NCBI GenBank assembly: GCA_036346375.1 | Contig: CM070520.1 | Span: 13,031,791-13,095,790, forward strand | DNA from: Guadua angustifolia | Lineage: Eukaryota; Streptophyta; Magnoliopsida; Poales; Poaceae | Reading direction: 5' to 3' | DNA length: 64,000 bases | Part shown: positions 46,419-58,185 of the stretch, piece by piece | How positions within the stretch are numbered: position 1 is the first letter of the stretch | Layout of the letters: the number at the start of each line of letters is the position of its first letter | Position numbers and translations under genes: made by a program | The notes under the pieces: generated by a model | Told to the model about the DNA's origin: nothing | Database searches by the model: none | Seen by the model: only the letters and a program-made list of their open reading frames with translations

Positions 46419-48244
46419 ACACATAGCATTACCTTCTCTCTTTTTTTTTTTGACAAATATTACCTTCTTTTTAAGTAAGTAGCAAAGGTAATACAGGACG
46501 TGTATTTCTCATGCGATGACAGTGTATCAGCCATCATTTTTCGTCCGTCCAACATCTCTGAAACGTGAATCATCACTGAGCCCATGAAAGCCGAAAACTA
46601 CAAACGAGAATCGCGTGACTCGTCTAGGCATGGCCGAGAAAGCCCACACGCAAATCCGGCCCATGGAGTCGGGAGTTGCCTCGTTGGGTCCACGCAACCG
46701 CTGCCGCAACCGGCGCTGCTGGCGTCTCCACCCCTGTACTCGCGTGAATCGATCGAGCAAAGAGGAATGTATCAAGCCGCCTCATGGGATGGGCGTGCGG
46801 ACGGGATCAAAACCGGGCGGGCCCTATTTCTGTTTCTGACAGGTCATGCATGATGCTGCACTCATCAACGATTGACTAATAAGAGAGCAATGTTGGTTCT
46901 CTATCAATTCGGAAGGCAGGTGTCTCCCGGAAGCGGATGAAATCTTTGACGGATCAAAATGACCGGACCAAATCGTGGAAGGAATTCGGTCGTGCAAATG
47001 ATTTGCCTGGCAATGATGAAATTAATGAGATCATTGCATTTCTACAAGGAGGAAGGACCAATTTACTCCACATTTTGTAATATCTGTGCACAATAGGTGG
47101 AAAAAAGAAACAACCTTCATTAAAAAAAAAACTACGGCGTTGTTTTTTGTATTTTTCTCTAATATTTTGTTAACTCTTAAGTCGAGCTTCCTAATCTCGG
47201 ATTAGCACTAGATACCTGAGTGTTTGATATTGGACCGATCCAATGCCTACCAAGATATGAGTTATATTAACGGTGAGCATTGCATGTTACCTAGAAGAGA
47301 GAGACCCCAGATTTTGTGACGGGAGAGCACATGAATAATCAACAATGAAGACCGGGCTGCTCCGGCATGACGCGGTCACAAGGGCGTCTCCACCCGGCGA
47401 GCACGGGGTGAGGCGCTCCGGGGAATCGGGATGACAAGAGATCCGAGCGGCGTTACCGTCCCGATGCCCACAATGGAAGAGAATCGACAACAGATGCGCG
47501 GCTGAATCAAGTAGCATTGGCCGGCATCGCAAACTGCTATTACCTACTACCTAGCATAGCACTGCAAACTGCAACCTCCTATTTGCTTGTTTCTCTGGAC
47601 TAGTGTTATATACAGATTTCAGTTTCAGAGTCTGCAACTAACGTTCAGTATTTGGGCTGCATGAGGACTACTTACTCTAATACTCTCTATGGATTATCTG
47701 TGTTGTTACCTTACCACATGCCGTGCACTCACTCTGGGATTGGCTATCCACTAAGAGGATCCTGTAATCATCGTTTTCATAGGCCAGTTAATGGACAGGT
47801 AACCTTCAATTGAAGAAGGTAAAAACTGTTGCAATGTTTTTATTTGCAGGCATGATTCGTTTCAGAACTAGAATACTTCACAAGCCTTTATGCTAGAGTG
47901 GTTTGCGACCCTCACTGCGGATGGGAGTCGCACTCGTATTGCAACGGCTCTGTCACTGCTTGTGGTAATTCAATACTAGATTTTACGTATGAGAAATTTT
48001 ACAGCGTGCTATGTTAAGAGTTATATGGTGGGTGGTGGAAATAAAATCTTGCTATTGATTTACCGAAAGTATTTCTATCACTATATTATACCGAAGAACG
48101 TATAATAAGTATTAGCTAATTTGATATATTAGGTCGAAAATAACAAATAGTTTACCTTAAAAAGAGCTATTTACGTATCCTTTATGCATTAGCATTTCTG
48201 GTTATGTGCCTTCTTGTGTGTCGGTGCGTTCCTCCATCGTCCCA
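46419..48244. other. Spacer between the MITE and locus 9
   Basis: No gene supported. Bases 46600-46850 and 47330-47530 are GC-richer with chance open frames lacking domains. The rest is AT-rich. Confidence 0.35.
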
Positions 48245-48325
48245 CGACAAGCATCAGGAACATGGAGCTCAGCTGAATGAGGTTGTAGGTGCGTTATTCC
48301 CGATGCCTCTCAGTCCTACTCACGG
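48245..48325 (+). ncRNA. MIR2118-like: miR2118-like locus 9
   Basis: Mature-like 48297-48318 begins TTCCCGATGCCTCTCAG and ends TCCTA. The upstream arm includes CATCAGGAACATGGAG at 48252-48267, which can pair with the 5' part of the mature site. The downstream flank (CCACTCCATTCCAA) resembles that of locus 8, so these two are sister copies. Confidence 0.65.
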
Positions 48326-49977
48326 AAAGCATTGTGAATGGCGGGCCAGCCACTCCATTCCAAGCAAGCGAGCTACTTGTTGAATTAGCGAGAGCATGCA
48401 TGTGTATACTCTTGAGAAGATGAAGAAGACCCAAGCTGACGCCAAGGTCATTAGCACACAATATTTTCTAACATGTCAGAGACAGAGCCGGGTATTGTGG
48501 ATGCCGACAATGAGTAGATTACGAGAACCCAGAGCCGGGTCATTGGCAAAGTATGCATGCACTTCTCGCAGGTAGGGTGTGTGTTTGTTTATACCAAGTG
48601 TGGTATATATACGAGATGGTTAAAGAAAAAAGTTATGCGTGTGTTTGTTTGTTTGAATGAAACCACCTCATCTTGAATGGTAAGACGCAAATTTAAGGAA
48701 TATTCCCTACAGATACTACTAAGCTATTTCATTCACCCAAAACAATAGAATCAAATGGTATACTTATCCTATTCAATCTCATCACATCAACCAAAAACAC
48801 TCTTAAAAAAGCCTTACTGAAGCGAGTCACATTGGCATTTGCATGCACACTATTGTAATTGCCTCGTACTTATCCTCCCAGGTTTTTCAAAGATGCTCAT
48901 TACATGGTTGCAGTGGGAGAAGTGGCAGATCTAGTATCAAAATTTAGGTTAGGTGGAACGAACCAATAGTATTATCCAATAGCAAAGTGAGACATAGGTA
49001 ATAGCAATCTCACTATTAAGAGCGAATGATACTGTATGAAACTCGAAACTGTAGTCCGCATGTGAACATATAATGACAAAGGACGAATATCCGCAACATT
49101 TTCACTTGCAAATGCTAAAATAGCTCTTCAAATCTATGAAATCAACCAATCACAAATCATAATCTAATGGAAGTTGTCCGTTTTCTAGCCGGGATGTATC
49201 TTCCTTTATCGCCTTTAAGTTTCTTTGCTTCGTGTGTTCTTCACTTCCTCGTCTAAATCCTCTATAAACTTATTTGGTATTTCTCCCTTCTTTGATGCAT
49301 TTGGTAGAGCTCCTGCCTGCTCTTTCATTAAAATAATCTAATGGCATTTTTGACTGATTTCTTCAATTCCCCTTGTAGCCTTCAAGCCTTGCTTAGTTTC
49401 TTACTTGGACACCTTTCGCGCCCAGAAGGAAGGTCCTATGCTAGCCGAACACAAAATCATCCTCTCACCACACACAATCGAAAAAAATTGGGAAAATGCC
49501 ACCTCTAATATTGTCTTTTGTTAAAATATCACTCTTCTCTCATTGACATGTGTGTGACATTTTAGCGAAGGGCAATATTTTGGATGGCATTTTTCCAATT
49601 CTCCCGCATGCAATCGCACGATTGAGCGAGCCTCTACGCAAGCGTGCCCGCCTAGTCCCACTTGCGTGCCCCGCCCGGTTGCCTCGATGCACCACGCGGC
49701 CCACCTGGTCCCGCCTTGTGGCCGGCACACCAACTTCCGTGTGCCGCCTCCCACTCGTGCCACGCTGCTCGCCCTCCGCCCGCGCATAAATGCTCCTCGG
49801 CGTGGCCGCCCTCCCCACACCATTGTTGCCTTGCACAGGAGCTTTTGCTTCGCGCTTACAAAAGGTGTGGATTTTTTTTTGAAAGAAACAAAAGGTGTGG
49901 ATTCAGAAGCTATTTTTGTATAGAGGTTAATTTTGAAAAAAAAGAGGGGCTACTATAGTGAGGCTTTCGCGCACTGA
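48326..49977. other. Spacer between locus 9 and a MITE
   Basis: AT-rich to 49500. A GC-rich patch at 49610-49830 gives overlapping chance frames on both strands with no domain. No gene called. Confidence 0.35.
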
Positions 49978-50278
49978 GGGCAGTCCCAATGGGATGACTA
50001 GGATAGTTTTCATAGCATTAATTAGGTTGCCATGTAAGCAAAATGGTGATGTGGAGGTAGAGTTAATGATGAAAGAGAAGGAAACCATTTATCATGCAGG
50101 AAACCATTTCTACATAAGTACCAAGAAAGGGAAAAAGGGGATTGGGTGAGAAAATAAGAGAAAAGAGGAGATTGGATGAGAGTTTATTTTGAAGAAACTA
50201 TCCATTGGGAGCATAGTTTCTACATGTAGTGTCTAGATGACATGAAAGTTATAGAAACTATATGCATTGGGACTGCCC
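49978..50278. mobile_element. 301-bp MITE, terminal GGGCAGTCCCAATG, target TGA
   Basis: GGGCAGTCCCAATG at 49978-49991 and its exact reverse complement at 50265-50278. TGA flanks both sides (49975-49977 and 50279-50281). A 3-bp duplication and short perfect ends suggest a PIF/Harbinger-related MITE, though its target is not the usual TAA. Confidence 0.85.
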
Positions 50279-50281
50279 TGA

Positions 50282-51003
50282 GGACATAGCTGTCGCTTTC
50301 TTGTGCTGCTGCCAACGTGAAGAGTCCTCACGCTTGCGTCGCACACTGCCCTCGAGCATGGGAGTCCAGCGTCACTTACCGCCTCTCTCTTGCTGTACCG
50401 CCGACGCTCATCACGTGTCACACGTTGCCCCCCGACGCCCTCCCTTTTCCCTTGACGCCGCTCGCTCTGATTTCTTCTTCCACGCGCCGCCAGGCTCTTC
50501 CTTTTGTTTCCGTATGGCTCGCAAAGAGTCGGGAGATACCACCTCCTATTTATTCTTGGTAAACCCGATCCTAATTTTTTATCTCTAATTAAATGTATAC
50601 ATGTATATTCACTTAGCCTAATAACATATAGTCCAATTCATACACACATAGCCTAAAACTCACATACGACTGGCACGTTGAGGTCGCCTCATGACAACAT
50701 ATGGTTTTGTGCCAGCACACACGATTGAAGAGCTTGAGGAAGCAGGAGTACTGTAACAATGCGTTCGATCAGTGCTTCGTACCCTGTGCCGGCGAGCAGC
50801 TCATGTTCCAACCGCTGAGGCAGACACGAACTAGCAGACCCAAGTACGAGTCCTGGTATTCAAATTACTAAGGCCGACACGTACTGTCAATGTTCACAGC
50901 AGGCATACGAGTAATTTGTCAGATTAGAATGTTATATGACCCAAAGAATGACAACGTATTCTAAACAATTTTCGATATGTTATTGAGAATGTATATAGAT
51001 AGA
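50282..51003. other. Spacer between the MITE and locus 10
   Basis: A GC-rich start (50290-50530) with chance open frames, then AT-rich. No gene recognised. Confidence 0.35.
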
Positions 51004-51068
51004 TATTGCTTACTCGACAGAGCATGGCTTGCGTGCACCTTCATGACGCCTCTCGATCCTATATTTTG
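51004..51068 (+). ncRNA. miR2118-like locus 10, diverged
   Basis: Mature-like 51040-51061 reads TTCATGACGCCTCTCGAT then CCTA, with about four changes from locus 9. The upstream arm GCTTACTCGACAGAGCATGG is at 51008-51027. The downstream block GCCAAGACTCCATTGGGA (51114-51131) is conserved with other loci. Confidence 0.45.
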
Positions 51069-52201
51069 ATGCCTGTGCAATGTCTTCGTGTGGGTGCCAA
51101 TGGCGTCGTGACGCCAAGACTCCATTGGGAAGCAAGTTGGTATCACCAAGAACACCCTTGTTCAGAATAAAAAGGACCTTGGTGGGGCCACCACAATCAC
51201 TTGATCCTTTCAAGCATTAATCCTCGTGTTGACTTGAATGATTCATGTACCGTGTACGTGTACGTTCTCTTTTGTGTTCGATTAGTTGGTGCCATTGAAC
51301 TGATATAGACATTCATATGCTATAAAACTTTTAAAAATGTTTTCTTTAATGGTGATTGTGGTGAGAAGTTGCACGGGATCCACGACGCTCGATAACTGAC
51401 AGGTGGGATAAAGGACTTGTGGGATCACGTTGTCATTGATGTGACTGAAAAAAGAAAATAGGTAATATGGTTGGAGTGGTGAGAGTGAAGAACGGACGAC
51501 CGTCACCAACTCCTAATTAGAAGTAGTAGAGATAACAGAATTCGGTTTCAGTAAATCAGCTTTTACAGAGATTAAACCAGCAGAACGACAAAAACTTTGT
51601 TGGGATTACTGTTTACAACTTTGTTGGGTAACCGTTGCTTTGCTCAGATAAGATCATGGCCATCCGTGGTTCTTTAAGCGAAGTCGTCGAATCGTTAACT
51701 TCATCACCGACTACTCCTGTTCTTCTTCTTCCTCGAGCACACCCTGACATATTGACTTGTTCCTCTTCTTCTCCGTGGCTTTCGGCCACCGTGCACTACG
51801 CCGGTGGCCGCCATGCTCTATCTCGACATGGAGTCCCTTGTCTTATTCTCCTCCGGTGGCTGTCACATGCTCCTGCTCCGATGGCCATGCATCTTGGACG
51901 AGAGGCGATTCTGTTGCACTCATTTTTTCCCCCTGATTACAGATCGGATCTGTTCTCCCAGTAGCCACGATGTTCTACTTCTCGCCGACCGCGCCACATG
52001 CAGTCCTCTCTGTCGTGGGTTCACCCATCTACTTGGTCAAGTCCTTCATTTTCTGTTTGCATGGATGCATGCAACAAATTTGTTGGCCGAGCATCTTCTA
52101 TCTTTTTTTTTTGGCATGCCAATCTATTCTTCAATTCTTTGTTGCTGTCTGCTGCTTGTCCTTTTCACTATCTCAACGTGTCGTGTTCCTCGTCTCTTTC
52201 T
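51069..52201. other. Spacer before unit B
   Basis: Open frames at 51635-52240 are CT-rich, overlap in three frames and show no domain. No gene called. Confidence 0.35.
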
Positions 52202-53743
52202 GCATTTTCAGCTAACCTAGCAGCTCATCAGATGGTTTAAACTGACATTATTGTAGTGGAGTGCCACTGCTTTTGGGCCTGTGAGTACAATGATCCTCTG
52301 ATTTGGGTGAAGCAACAACATGACTGCTGCAGGTGCATTTGTATGAATGACAATATTGTCTTTTGTTAACTTGATAAGGTATCTATTAAATTACTGCTGT
52401 TACTTCTAGTTGAATCTTTTTTGTTTGCGTCCCTGAGATTGATGCATGTAACTTACTAGTAGAACTTCTGTTCTGTTATTAAGTTGTCATTGAACAGCAT
52501 CTTGGCAAAAGCATCGATCCGGACAAGTATCCTACTGCCTTTCAGTTAATGTTTTAAGCAATAGAGATTCTAAGTAGAGCAAACGGCTCTGTCATTACAA
52601 CAGAGGAGACTTTTTTGGAGTAGATCGAAGAAATGCTGAACTAACATTAGTAATCCAATGAGTGTTTCACAGCAAGACTAACCATAAACAATTATTTGCT
52701 TGGTTGTTTACTTGGTTTTGTGTCCTATTGATAGTAGATTTCTGAACTCCTTATAGCTCATACTTTCAAGGCATGTCCACATAACTGCTTCAATTGTTCA
52801 TGCTCCAAGGGAGGTTAGAACTGCAAAAAAATACACATGAATCAAACAGAACAGATGAGGGATCTGAAAACATTTCAATCAAACAAGTAGACATAAGATT
52901 TCAATCCTACTGCCTTGTTCTCTGCCTCGCCTCTTACAGCCTGGTGATCTAATGTAGCTGTGACAAGGAACATCGGCACTCTAGCTGCTGAAGCATACCC
53001 CACCTAGCAATGTCACCATATATACATGCATGTCAATTATTTCTGAATCTGGACTCTGGAGCCTCCCATCACTCAGTCATTGAGAAATAAATTATAAGCA
53101 TCAATTTCTTTTTTGCCGCGCCATTGAAAGGATTTACACGGGTGATTCCTTACCACAATTGCTTCAGCAAGGGTGAACATTCCCGACGCTTCTCAGTCCT
53201 ACCATCATGTGAGCAATGTTTCGTAATGCCACGAGATGAGTGTTATGCCAAGACTAGTCCAATAGGATGCAGATTGGGTCTTGCTATATACGCACATTCT
53301 TCACAGCAAGAAGGCTTTGGTGAGTCCACAAACAAATGCACTTTTTCATCGCTCCTGAATAGTTTTTCAGCTTTTTTCTGGACATGTTGGTGCACAGTAA
53401 ATGCTGTCATTAGACTCTCCCAAGCAATGCTAGCCATATTTTTTTTCTTATTTCAATAAATTACCTTCTGTGGGCTGCAGTAGTGCATTTCATTCCAATC
53501 GGTAAGGTTCTTTTCGCCATAGTTTTCTTGCTCATTTCTAAGAGACAGACGACGGTGCTGTTGTAATACCTTACTCTATAATATTGTGACTTAATTGTCT
53601 CCCATTAGATTGTGGATATAAATTGCTCACTTACCTCCAATTACCGTAGAAAATCTCCTCGGTACTACAAGATTACAACGCCAATTCCTCTGTAGAAATA
53701 AAAGGATAACAATGGCAATGAGCAGGAGAGAATCATGATTGGG
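52202..53743 (+). repeat. Long paralogous unit B (LTR-free copy)
   Basis: Aligns with unit A over its whole length and keeps the empty site of the solo LTR at 52433-52437. It stops at 53743, where a Gypsy LTR begins; unit A shows that ATATATCGATCTC would have followed. It contains locus 11. Confidence 0.9.
53120..53208 (+). ncRNA. MIR2118-like: miR2118-like locus 11
   Basis: Mature-like 53180-53201 begins TTCCCGACGCTTCTCAG and ends TCCTA, one base different from locus 5. The upstream arm AAAGGATTTACACGGGTG is at 53127-53144. It is the direct paralogue of locus 5 in unit B. Confidence 0.65.
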
Positions 53744-56468
53744 TGTAACAGCCCAGAAATTCAGGAACAGTAAAATATCATATATAAATTTGAATGTGAA
53801 TATTTTCAGCTTGTTCATAATGCCTTTGATTTTAGTCGGAGTTTATTGAATTCTTTTTGTGTTTTGAGTTGCAATAAAAGTTAAATAAAGAATGCAAAGA
53901 AGAAAAGGCAAAGAATGCAAAAAGCAAAAATTTGGAAAATTTGCTGGAATAATCCTGAACATGTAAATAAGCCATTTTAATTACCACATGAAATCTTCAC
54001 ATAAGAAAATGAGGGAGAAAAATAGAACAACAAATTTTATTCCCAAATAATGCAATATCAGAAATGGTATAAAACATTGGAATAGCAAATGGAATTGAGA
54101 AAATTTATGTGAGAACCTCAATACTATACCTACACATAGTAAAAATATAATAAATTAATAAGATGGTTTGAGATTTATTAAAATTCGAAAACAGAACATT
54201 TGGAAAAATGAAAATTTCAATGTCAGAATTTTAATTAAATAATTACTCGAGTATTTGAGCTGAAAATTTTACATAAGTATACTTAGCTCAAATACAATTG
54301 AAAAACAAAAATTTAAAAATAATAGACTTCATTAGTTCACAAATAAAAATCGAAGGCAGAGACTGGAGATTTAGATAGCCATTATTGAAAGAATATTTAT
54401 AAATTTTTGGTAATTTAATTTAATCCCAAATTTTTACCAGAGGGGTAAATGCTGTAGGAGATCTCAGTCAAAAATTTTACCAGTTCTACCTCCATTTTAC
54501 CACCAGAAAAATCAGAGAGAGAGGGAGAAAGCGGTGCCCAACCACCCTGTTCTTCGGTCAGTCACTGACCTGTGGGCCAGTTCATTTCTTGTTCCGTTTG
54601 GTTGGCGCAGTGGAGAAAGCCTTCAGTCGCTGACAATGGGCCCTGGACCCAGCCGTCAGACTCTTCTTCTCCCTCACCTTCCGTTCGACTCACTGGAGCA
54701 GGAGACGCCGAATTCTCCCGAAGCACCAAGTCGTCCAACGCCTGATTCATCGAACCAGCTCTTCACTCGGTCATTCCCCTGCGTCACCCTTCCTCATCGT
54801 CGCACGGACACAGCTCGGCTCAGCCACGAGTCCCTCGACCCATGCTTTCGCCATTAACACATCCGCCAGCTCCTGTCCTTCCGAACCAAGCAATGGCGAT
54901 GATTGCCGCGCGTCCAAGACTCAACAGTTCGCCCAAACGACTACAAACCATTCCACAGCCACACTATTATCTTTTCCCCTTTCCCTTCGCAGTTACACGG
55001 GCTAGCTCCTGGTTTCTTCTTCGCCATTGTCGCAGGGAGCCAGGGAAAGGGGGAAAAGTCCATTGAGCCGAGCAAGAGGTAATCCCTGGAATTAATGCCG
55101 CCCAAAGCTTCGCCCTACAGCCTAGAGCGCTAACCGAGCTTCAATTCGGATCCTTCTGCCTGCAGTTGCCGTGTTTCGCCGGTCATCTTCCCCGTCTCAG
55201 GCACGCCGTGGGCAAGCCATTCCGCTTTCTCTCGGCCGATTCGGTGGCCAGAGCCCTCAACTCACTCATGCTTACAGAACCTCGCTTGAACCAATGAGCC
55301 GGAGTTGAGTCTTCGCCGAGCTCGTGGCGGCGGCGCTGCGTCGTGGGCGACCAGTTTTAACCGTTCGAACCACCAAATGCAACCAATGTGTTCGACTCGT
55401 CGTCTTTGGTGCTCTAGGTGCCGCCATTTCCCGTTCAGCCACCGTTAGCGGTGGCAAGCGCAAAACCAGCGCCCTGTTTTTCTTTCACGACACTCGGGTC
55501 CCGATGCGATGGCGATTCGGTTTTAGCCAAAAAGGGAAGCCGTCTTCTTGAGGGGAAAACGTATTTACCGTTTGTGGAAAGTTCTGGATTTTAGAGATTT
55601 TCATACCCGAATAAAATTAAGTATTGAATATCTTTTGATCTAGAAGTCCAATTTAGATGAAACAAATTTGTAAATTTGTGTAAAATCCAGTAGAATTAGA
55701 ATATGCAAAAATATTTCTAGAATAATTACTGTGTGAATTTTAGTAAATGAAATACATGAGGAAAGCTTTATGTCTTAGGAAATTAATGATTGTGAGTTTA
55801 GGAAAAATGAAGAAAAATGAATTTTTATGAAATCTTGATACTGTAAATAGTTAAAAATGTAAAGTAATGATATTTAAGTGAAAATACTCCAGTAGTTTAA
55901 TAAATAGTCAAGGGAAAACGTGTCACATGAATGGTTAAGAATGAATGTTGCTTAATTAAAGTAGAAAAAGTATGATCAGAAGTTATAAGATGTAAAAATT
56001 GACGAGTTAGTGACAATATTGAACTCAATTGAGCTTCTGGTTATGCATACATATCCTTGCATGCATGATCTTTCATATGCTAGTATTCATATATATATGA
56101 AGGTTCATATATATATATAAATTCTAGCAATGAGAAGCAACTATTAGTAATTAGAATTTTATTAGAATATTGCTTCGAATCTGAATCCAATCAAAAGGGA
56201 TAAGAATTCATTTAAACCTGAAGTGATTAAATTAATTATAATCTTAACCAATCTTTGCATCTTGAATTCGAAAATATAAATAAAGAAAATCACAATCTTT
56301 GCATCTTGAATTCGTGAAATAAAAATAATGAATTCAATTAGGCAACTCTGTCTTATGTGTTTAATCTTATTTATTCTTGCTATCTACTTTCTTTTTGCCT
56401 ATTTTAGTTGTTAATTGTTGCTTTTCTGCTTTGTCTTGCGGCGTGTAGACGTCGACGAGCCTGACGAG
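53744..56468 (+). repeat. 5' part of a Gypsy LTR interrupting unit B
   Basis: Begins TGTAACAGCCC directly at the break in unit B. About 2.7 kb, AT-rich at both sides with a GC-richer block (54530-55550) whose open frames I read as chance. It stops near GACGAGCCTGACGAGG at the start of the inverted-repeat arm, without an LTR end or primer site of its own. The plus orientation follows from the TGTAACA start. Confidence 0.65.
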
Positions 56469-57716
56469 GAGGGCGAAAGTGACTGATCCTGTGCATCTCG
56501 GGCTGAAAGCTGTTGCAAATATTCGCGCTTATTTCGGTGTGGCGGCTTAGGTGCAATCTGCAGGATCATTGAGTCCCCTATGGTTTTCATATATCGTAAG
56601 TAAGCATCTCGCTAATATTGTGAACCTTACACATTTTATGCATTAGCTTACGACCTATCTCTTGCATAGCTTGATGCCAAGTCTCGTTGCGATTGCTTAG
56701 CGTGGTGTTGCACTACGGTCTCTAGTATGAGTAGTAGCATGAGCTCTAGCTTTAAACCCAATCGGTGTTTGCCTTACACTAAAAATCGGTTTACTTCTTT
56801 TATGGCCAAAATCAACATGAATTCCCTTGCCACGTCTGTCCATAGTATGTTATGGGTCATCTGTAAAATTTAAAATAATCAGATCGATACCCAACACATA
56901 TTTAGAACAACTAGTAACAATAAGATAACATCCAACTTCTAATTATACAATAATGCCAACACCTTACATTAAAACACAAACACTAGCAGTTCTTCTTCAA
57001 TTCACACATTTACAAATAAAGGTGTTGTCTTCTTCTCAAAGCACATTAACACTTGTAGCTTAATTTTCTTTACAGCTTCCAGCAAGCCTTGCCATTTCCC
57101 TTACAAAGCATGCTGCTACAAAAGTGCTTCTCACAATCCTTCCTCATTACCTTACTAATTCCCATCTAAACCTTGGACACATACTAGTAATTTTAACCCC
57201 CAACTTCACAATTTACAGCAAGAGACCAACTTTTCTCATCTAGGATCTTGGACATATACTCCTGTGCCTATACACACAAGGAGACGCAGGATGATACTCA
57301 CACGTGCTAGCGGGATTAATTCCCTTGTCATTGACCAGACGCGGTAAACTGCCTACAATAGACATCCTGGCACCTCGAGCTCTACCTCACATGAGGCACA
57401 TCTGAGGCCGTGGGGCCTGGCTGAGCGGATGGTATCTGTAGGGCACCACCCTCAAGCCTTGTCGTGGCACGGCACCCTCGCCACGCCTCGATGCTAAGGT
57501 GGTCTCTAAAAATGCCATATACCGCGAGTCTCCTAAGCTCTGTGCCAAGCGCACATAGTCTGATCTAGCCTATTTGCAAAATCCACCATGACTCGTGAGG
57601 CTAGCATTATTAACACTACTAGAGTCCCTATAAACACTACCTCCCACTACTAGCCTCCCGGGTAAATAATAGTAAGAGGATCTAAATCCGGAGAGCTTGC
57701 CTAAGGCGGACTATCG

Positions 57717-57977
57717 CTAGATCGCCGCCTCGTTCATGGATGCATCTATTGATGACCCGTAACCCACAAAACTCCGCTCCCCCTCATTCCAAGCAGGCCT
57801 AGGGGGCACAAACACCCTAGTGGCGAATTCCTTCGTCTCCACACTAAGATAAGCTTGGAACACTACGTAGCGGGGTTGGCCCTCAAAGTGGCAGGCCTCC
57901 AACAAACTACTTAATACTCCCATCATCCCTGTTGATTCCACACCTGTTGATTCATGGCAGGGCACAAATCTTGCCAT
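57717..57977 (-). pseudogene. Broken copy of the first leader ORF
   Basis: Starts MARFVPCHESTGVESTGM and is identical to the start of the plus-strand ORF at 60579 for about 85 residues. One base is missing near 57731-57733 (GGCGATCTAG here against GGCGTATCTAG), and the frame stops at once. The downstream DNA still matches the intact copy. Function unknown; it is placed between primer site and gag like a retroelement leader ORF. Confidence 0.75.
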
Positions 57978-58168
57978 CTACAACAATAAAATAAGAAGAG
58001 GGCAAGGTTAACATACATAATTATGAAAGCAAAGAGACTACAAATAAGAAAATTAGCGAATATGCTAAATTCCATTATTAGTAGAGGGATAATTTCTAAC
58101 TTGTCATAAATTAAGTTTTAGATTTTTAACTAACGACCTTAGCTCCCAAGGTTTCCTACAGACTCTAA

Positions 58169-58181
58169 GGCTCTGATACCA
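58169..58181 (-). other. Primer binding site, initiator Met tRNA type (left arm)
   Basis: On the minus strand TGGTATCAGAGCC follows four bases after the LTR end TCTCACA (58186-58192). This is the standard plant retroelement primer site for initiator methionine tRNA. Confidence 0.8.
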
Positions 58182-58185
58182 ATGC

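Noticed and set aside
49521..49958. Protein-coding gene in the GC-rich patch
   Set aside because: Frames are open on both strands and in several phases, with no domain or splice logic.
51635..52240. Cys-rich overlapping frames before unit B
   Set aside because: CT-rich DNA gives open frames in three phases; no signal peptide with a conserved cysteine pattern could be supported.
54534..55551. Genes inside the Gypsy LTR at 53744
   Set aside because: Short overlapping frames in the GC-richer part of an LTR; no motif.
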